Source: G963665185 sp963665185 (GTDB lineage Bacteria > Desulfobacterota > Desulfovibrionia > Desulfovibrionales > Desulfovibrionaceae). From it: 64,000 bases of DNA. The translations under genes and the position numbers were made by a program. The notes under the pieces are model-generated. The model saw only the letters and a program-made list of their open reading frames with translations, did not search any database and was not told where the DNA came from. Positions 58,702-64,000 of the stretch are shown one piece after another. Within the stretch, counting starts at the first letter, position 1. Each line of letters opens with the position of its first letter. Location: contig CAXXPO010000021.1 of the NCBI GenBank assembly GCA_963665185.2, positions 62,001 to 126,000 on the forward strand. The letters run 5' to 3'.

Positions 58702-60544
58702 CGCCACAAGCAGCCTGCGCGAATTCTATCAGCGCGAACTGGCCTATTTGCGAAGGGCAGGAAGCCATTTTGCCCGACAGCATCCCAAGATAGCGGCCCG
58801 TTTGGAAATGGGACTGGAAGAGGCGGCCGATCCATTCACGGAACGGCTTGTCGAGTCTTTCGCCTTTCTTACGGCACGGGTGCAGCGCAACATTGAAAAC
58901 GAATTGCCGCGCCTTGCGGATACGCTTTTGTCCGCGATTTATCCGAGCCTGAATTCTCCCTTGCCGTCCATGGCCGTGGCTCAATTGCAGCCGGACCCGG
59001 AAAAGTGCGACCTGAAAAGCGGACTGCACATTCCGGCGGGGAGCCGGTTGTTTTGCGATTCCCGTTCCTCCGATGCGCATGTGACCACAATCCGCTGGAG
59101 CACCGGATATCCCGTCACGCTCTGGCCCGTGCGTATCGAGGATGCGGAAATGCTGGCCGGAGAGCGTGCCGGGCAACTGCAAGCCGCCTTCAGGAAGCAG
59201 GGCAGGGCATCCTCCGTGGTGCGCATCCGTCTCGCAGGGCAGGGCGCGCCCCTGCACTCCATGGACTTCGAAAGCCTGCGCTTCCACATTCCTGGGGAGC
59301 GTTCCGTTTCCTTTGCCCTGTTCGAGATGCTGCTGGGACGCTGTACGGATATTTTTCTGGCCAATGGCGATGCAATGGACGACGGCCTGGGCAGCCAGCA
59401 TGATGTGGTATGCCTGCCCCCGGACAGTTTGCGGCCGGTGGGCATGGAACGGGCGGACCGCATCCTGCCCGCGGGGCCCGGCGAACATCCGGCTTACGGC
59501 CTGCTTCGCGAGTATTTCGCCTTTCCGGAAAAGCATTTGTTTTTCGATATTGACAACCTGGACAGACGTGGTCCTTGGAAGTCCATGGACATATGTCTGG
59601 TGCTGGATGCCGAGGCGGATCAGCGCATTCCTGTGGGAGCGGATTCCTTTTGTCTGGGAGCCGTGCCCGTGGTCAATATTTTCGAACGCGTCACCGATCC
59701 CATCCGCCTGGACGAAACCCGTTTGGAATATCGTCTGGTGGTGGATGCCCGGCGCGAGGAGAGCAACGAGGTTCATACGGTGCTGGAGGTGAAGGGCGTG
59801 GATCCGGACCTGCCCGACGCCATCGTGTACAAGCCGTTTTTTTCCTACGACCACGCCATGTTCGAACAGGGGCAAAAGGCGTTGTGGATAGCCCGGCGCA
59901 GCCAGGCACCCGGCGATCTGCCCGGAACCGACACGCTGCTGCGTTTTGTGGATCTCGGCTTCGATCCGGCCCGGCCTCCGGTACGCACGGTGTTTGGCCG
60001 TGTGCTGTGCACCAATCGCCATGCCTGCCTGGACGTGCAAAGCGGCACGGTTCTGCAACACGAGCTGGACGAGGCCAGCCTGACGGCCCACCTTCTGGAC
60101 AAGCCCACGGCCCAGTCCGACCCCCCCTTGGGTGGGGAGGTCTTGTGGCGCCTCGTATCCCAATTGTCCCTGAACCACCTTTCCCTGGACGGGCCGGAAG
60201 GATCGCGAGCTTTCCGCGAGATATTGCGCCTGTACGCGCCCGGCGGCAGCAAGGCCGCGGCCCGGTCCATCTCCGCTGTACACAATATGCGTACGTCGCG
60301 TTGCGTGGCCCGTTTCGGGCCTGACCATTGGCGGGGATTCTGCCGCGGACAGGAAGTGGAACTGGAGTTGGACAAGGAACATTTTGCAGGAGGCAGTCCG
60401 TATATTTTTGCTTCTGTGCTGAGCCGGTTTCTGGGGTTGTACGCAACCATCAATTCCTTCACCCGGCTCAGTGTCCGGTTGCGGGGTGAAAACGAGGTGT
60501 GGAAACAATGGCCGCCTATGGCTGGGGATCAAATACTCCTGTAA
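58694..60544 (+). CDS. tssF: Type VI baseplate protein TssF
   Basis: A 616-residue TssF. The start SLREFYQRELAYLRRAGSHF is diagnostic, followed by KIAARLEMGLEEAADPFTER. Together with TssG it forms the wedge of the baseplate. The start was put at the ATG that overlaps tssE, since upstream in-frame residues are not homologous. It overlaps tssG by 37 bases. Confidence 0.94.
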   Translation: MSDATSSLREFYQRELAYLRRAGSHFARQHPKIAARLEMGLEEAADPFTERLVESFAFLTARVQRNIENELPRLADTLLSAIYPSLNSPLPSMAVAQLQPDPEKCDLKSGLHIPAGSRLFCDSRSSDAHVTTIRWSTGYPVTLWPVRIEDAEMLAGERAGQLQAAFRKQGRASSVVRIRLAGQGAPLHSMDFESLRFHIPGERSVSFALFEMLLGRCTDIFLANGDAMDDGLGSQHDVVCLPPDSLRPVGMERADRILPAGPGEHPAYGLLREYFAFPEKHLFFDIDNLDRRGPWKSMDICLVLDAEADQRIPVGADSFCLGAVPVVNIFERVTDPIRLDETRLEYRLVVDARREESNEVHTVLEVKGVDPDLPDAIVYKPFFSYDHAMFEQGQKALWIARRSQAPGDLPGTDTLLRFVDLGFDPARPPVRTVFGRVLCTNRHACLDVQSGTVLQHELDEASLTAHLLDKPTAQSDPPLGGEVLWRLVSQLSLNHLSLDGPEGSRAFREILRLYAPGGSKAAARSISAVHNMRTSRCVARFGPDHWRGFCRGQEVELELDKEHFAGGSPYIFASVLSRFLGLYATINSFTRLSVRLRGENEVWKQWPPMAGDQILL

Positions 60545-61671
60545 TTGAATGGCTGGAAAAGGAACCGTGGCGTTTCGGCTTTTTCCAGGCCGTGCGGATT
60601 CTGGAGCGTGTCGTACGCCCGGTGCAGTCGCTGGGCGAGGGAGGCAACCCGGACCATGAGGCGTTGCGTCTGGCTTCCAGGGTGAACTGGTCGTTTCCTG
60701 CCACGGAGATAGCCTCGCTACGCCGCGAAATCGACGGCAGGGGATGGATGTACGGTGCGGGTATTTTGTCCAGGCCGACCGGACCCCATTCACCGGACGG
60801 GGCAGACTCTTTGCCGCAACGCTACGTTTTGGACATCAATTGCCTGGGGCTGGCCGGGGCGCTTGGTCCCCTGCCCGAAGTGCTTACCCAGCACCTGCTG
60901 GACCGTGCCCGGGAAGGGGACACCGCACTCAAGGATTTTCTGGACATATTCAACCACCGTCTGGCTTCCCTGCTGTACCGTCTGCGTTGCCGCCTGCGTC
61001 CCGGCTTTGCTCCCAATGCGCCTGCTGACCGGGGTGAAGTGGCCGGAACATTGTTCTGTCTGGCCGGTATGGGGACGGGAGGGTTGTGCACGCCGACTCC
61101 CCTTGGCAGTGGACATCCCGTGGTGGGCCGTGCGGGCGTGCCGGACGTGTCCCTGTTCGCATACGTTGGTCTTCTGGCCGATGCCCGGCGTTCCATGGCC
61201 GGGTTGGAAACCCTGCTCGGTACCCATTTCGGGGTGCCGTTCAGGGGGCGGCAGTACCTGGGACGCTGGTTGCACATCGGTGTTTCGGATCGGTCCGTAC
61301 TGGGACGCGGGGGGCGCAACTGCAGCCTTGGCAGTACAGCTGTGCTGGGCAAACGGTTCTGGGATCCGGAGGCGGGATTTCTGTTGCGGATCGGCCCGGT
61401 GGACCTGCCCACCTATCTTAAATTTCTGCCCAGCCGCAACGCTTCGGCCTTTGCCGCCCTGAGCGGTCTCGTTCGGCTGTACGTCGGGCTGGAGCCGGAC
61501 GTATCCGTTTGTCTGCTTCTGGCGGCCGAACAGGTTCCGCGCTGCTCCCTGAAAAAAGGAGAACGGCAGCGGTTGGGACTCACCACGTTTCTTCGGGGGA
61601 AGCGGCCTCTCTTCAGGGACGGCATACTGAACTACCGTCTGCCCGAACCGGCGGAAAGGGTGCACCCATGA
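60508..61671 (+). CDS. tssG: Type VI baseplate protein TssG
   Basis: A 387-residue TssG: PWRFGFFQAVRILERVV near the start, a fold core including LDINCLGLAGALGPLPEVLT, DFLDIFNHRLASLLYR, and a C-terminal area QYLGRWLHIGVS. The start at 60508 lies inside tssF; a GTG three codons earlier is too close to a ribosome site. The stop overlaps the tssH start (ATGA). Confidence 0.93.
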   Translation: MAAYGWGSNTPVIEWLEKEPWRFGFFQAVRILERVVRPVQSLGEGGNPDHEALRLASRVNWSFPATEIASLRREIDGRGWMYGAGILSRPTGPHSPDGADSLPQRYVLDINCLGLAGALGPLPEVLTQHLLDRAREGDTALKDFLDIFNHRLASLLYRLRCRLRPGFAPNAPADRGEVAGTLFCLAGMGTGGLCTPTPLGSGHPVVGRAGVPDVSLFAYVGLLADARRSMAGLETLLGTHFGVPFRGRQYLGRWLHIGVSDRSVLGRGGRNCSLGSTAVLGKRFWDPEAGFLLRIGPVDLPTYLKFLPSRNASAFAALSGLVRLYVGLEPDVSVCLLLAAEQVPRCSLKKGERQRLGLTTFLRGKRPLFRDGILNYRLPEPAERVHP

Positions 61672-64000
61672 CCCACGACCCCGTCCGGCTTGTCAGCAAG
61701 CTCAACGCGTATTGCCGCAACGCTCTCAAACAGGCCTCCGAACTGGCCGTGTACAAGACAAACTATGCGGTGGAACCGCCCCATTACCTGCTCAAGCTTC
61801 TTGGGCTGCCCGATTCGGACATGACCGCCATCATCCGATTTTTCGGCATCAACGCGGCCACCCTGGCAAAGGACCTGACAACCTCCGTGGACACCTTGGA
61901 GTGGGGAGCCACCGGAACGCCCATGCTTTCCAAACGGCTGCTCGATCTTCTGAGCGAGGCCTGGAACGTCAGCTCCATCGACCTGAACTGCCCGCATGTG
62001 CGCACCGGAGCGGTTATTGCGGCCATGGTCTGGGGCAGGGAGGGCGGTCCTGGTTTCCGGGCCTTTATCCACGAGTCCTGCCCCGGATTTCTGGCCGTGC
62101 CGCCCGACCTGCTGCGGGCGCGGCTCAGGGAAATCATCAGCCTGTCCAAGGAGGAAGGCTTTGCCGAACAGGCTGGCCGTTCCGGTTCGGGCCGAAGTTC
62201 CACCGGTGCCGAAACCGCTCCGCCAGAGAAAAAAGCAGCCGGTCCGTCCATGCTGGAGCGTTTTGCCGTGAATCTCACCGCGCGGGCGGAGCAGGGCGGG
62301 CTTGATCCGGTCTTCGGTCGCGAGGAGGAAATACGCCGGGTCATCGACGTGCTTTTGCGCAGGCGGCAGAACAATCCCATCCTGGTGGGCGACGCGGGGG
62401 TCGGCAAGACCTCCGTTGTGGAAGGTTTCGCGGCCCGTGTCGCGGCCCGGCAGGTTCCTCCCTCCCTGCACGGCGTGGAGGTCTTCAATCTGGATATGGG
62501 GCTGCTCCAGGCCGGGGCCGGAGTGCGCGGGGAGTTCGAGCAGCGTCTGGCCGGGATAATCTCAGAAAGCGCGGCCAGCCGGGGAAAGACCATACTTTTT
62601 ATCGACGAAGCCCACATGCTTGTCGGCGCGGGCGGAGAGGCAGGCGTCTCGGATGCTGCCAACCTGCTCAAGCCCGCCCTGGCGCGTGGCGAACTGCGGG
62701 CCATCGCCGCCACCACCTGGGCCGAATACAAGCAGCATTTCGAAAAGGACCCGGCCCTTGCCCGGCGGTTCCAGGCCGTGCCCGTACCCGAGCCGGACGA
62801 GGAGGAGGCAGCGGCCATCCTGCGTCTGGTGGCGTCCAGGCTGTCCGAGCATCACGACATTCCCATCCTGGAAGAGGCCGTGCGCGAGGCGGTGCGGCTA
62901 TCCGCCCGCTACATAGGAGGGCGCAGGCTGCCGGACAAGGCCATTACCGTACTGGATACGGCCTGTGCGCAGATCGGGCTGGAGCAGAGCGGGATCATCC
63001 CGGAACTGGACAAATTCGACCGGGAAGTGGCCCGAATGCGCGGCCGGTTGGAAAGCGTGACCCGTTCCCTGGCCTTTGCCGGGCACGGCGCGGACCACGA
63101 TGAAACAAAGGTTCTGGAACAACGTCTGGCCGTGCTGGGCACCGAGAGGCAGACCCTGGAGCAACGCATGGAGCGGGAACGCGATCTGGTTGCCCGTATC
63201 CGTCTGGCCGAAAGTTCGCAAGAATTGAACGGGAGCAGGGGTGTCGAGGTCCTCCGCCGGGAGCTGGAACATGTCCGCCAGGGGGAACCGCTGGTGCGCT
63301 CCTGTGTGGACGCCATGGCTGTTGCCCGCGTGGTGGCCGACCTGACCGGCATCCCTGCCGGGCGCATGCTCAAGGACGAGATGCAGGCCATGTTGCGGCT
63401 GGAAGACGAATTGGAAACGCGCATCAAGGGACAGCCCGAGGCCCTGGAAGTGATTGCCAAGGCCGTGCGGACCTACCGGGCCGATCTGACCGATCCGCGC
63501 AAGCCCCTGGGTGTGTTTCTTTTGGTGGGGCCGAGCGGCGTGGGCAAGACCGAGACCGCCTTCGCCCTGGCCGAGCTTCTTTACGGAGGTGAGCAGAATC
63601 TGGTGAGCGTGAATCTTTCCGAGTACCAGGAAGCGCACAGTGTTTCGCTTATCCGCGGCGCACCTCCCGGCTATGTGGGGTACGGCAAGGGAGGAATCCT
63701 CACCGAGGCGGTGCGGCGCACCCCCCTATTGCGTGGTCCTTCTGGACGAGGCGGAAAAGGCCCACCCCGATGTGCTGGAACTTTTCTACCAGGTCTTCGA
63801 CAAGGGCGTCATGGAAGACGGCGAAGGCGTGCGGGTGGATTTTCGCAACACGCTCATCATTCTGACGTCCAACGCGGGAGACGCGCATATCGCCTCGCTG
63901 TGCTCGATTGAACGACCGCGCCCCTCGGAGCTGGTCCGAGCCGTGCGCGACGATCTGGTGCGGGTGTTCAGGCCTGCCTTTTTAGGGCGGGTTACGGTGG
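61668..64000 (+). CDS. tssH: Type VI sheath-disassembly ATPase TssH (ClpV), partial and frame-broken
   Basis: A ClpV-type AAA+ protein that unfolds the contracted sheath. The N domain (NALKQASELAVYKTNYAVEP, RTGAVIAAMVWG) is followed by AAA+ module 1 with Walker A GDAGVGKTS, Walker B ILFIDEAHM, and the coiled-coil middle domain; module 2 has GPSGVGKTE. At a run of six C (63721-63726) the frame is broken near residue 686; in the next frame the protein continues with CVVLLDEAEKAHPDVLELF and TLIILTSNAG up to the window edge. Removing one base restores the family sequence. The end lies outside the window. Confidence 0.93.

Noticed and set aside
58175..60793. Open frame of over 800 codons on the minus strand
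   Set aside because: It lies fully opposite tssE, tssF and tssG, which match known families, and shows no signature of its own.
1..64000. CRISPR arrays, tRNA or rRNA genes, insertion sequences
   Set aside because: I looked for repeat-spacer patterns, cloverleaf-type sequences and transposase motifs and saw none that I could support.

Overview
The window has about 60% GC, mostly uninterrupted genes and no plasmid, phage or IS markers. Gene content points to the Desulfovibrionaceae (sulfate-reducing Desulfobacterota): a PTS of the mannose type with HPr and enzyme I, TrmD fused to a second SPOUT domain, short-form ThiC, several sigma-54 signals, a NifX-like protein next to a sigma-54 activator, many lone receivers, and a TolQRAB-Pal locus. 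The assignment is an inference from gene content and protein style, not from a marker gene.

Layout. 1-8.5 kb: end of a chemoreceptor, an Hpt protein, CinA-type amidase, a zinc phospholipase-like exported protein, an MBL-fold hydrolase, a lone receiver, an Rrf2 regulator, a SelD-associated type of FAD oxidoreductase and a sugar porter. 8.9-17.8 kb: a minus-strand signalling and transport block. It runs from a sigma-54 activator with its NifX-like partner, through a pseudo-receiver, a CBS pair, an SLC13-type permease and a left-handed beta-helix protein, to a dCache histidine kinase and two receivers. A good sigma-54 promoter lies in front of the pseudo-receiver gene. 18-20.5 kb: gluQ, then a TPP riboswitch and thiC. 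20.8-24.6 kb: a PEBP-family protein, an AraC regulator, an APC permease and a divergent LysR regulator. 24.7-27.2 kb: an unusual three-gene operon behind a sigma-54 promoter. It encodes a substrate-binding-protein-like fold without a signal peptide, a G3E/CobW-like GTPase and an ABC ATPase, with no permease.

27.4-36.6 kb: phosphoesterase, smpB, ptsI, HPr and PTS EIID, then the trmD-rplS-rnhB-yraN-rsmI operon, all on the minus strand, followed by yitT on the plus strand. 36.7-46.5 kb: cardiolipin synthase, sirtuin, tolQ-tolR-tolA-tolB-pal, an FmdE-domain lipoprotein, a periplasmic amino-acid-type binding protein and a TraR/DksA zinc-finger protein. 47-64 kb: a type VI secretion cluster, tssJ-K-L-M-A-B-C-hcp-E-F-G-H, compact and with several overlaps; the window ends inside tssH.

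Two genes that are normally intact, ptsI and tssH, each carry a one-base extension of a C homopolymer that breaks the frame. The same kind of lesion in both suggests sequencing or assembly error rather than biology. Regulatory DNA is rich in inverted repeats, including a perfect 64-bp palindrome behind pal, a 31-bp-arm hairpin behind thiC and a perfect 24-bp palindrome overlapping a likely tolQ promoter.
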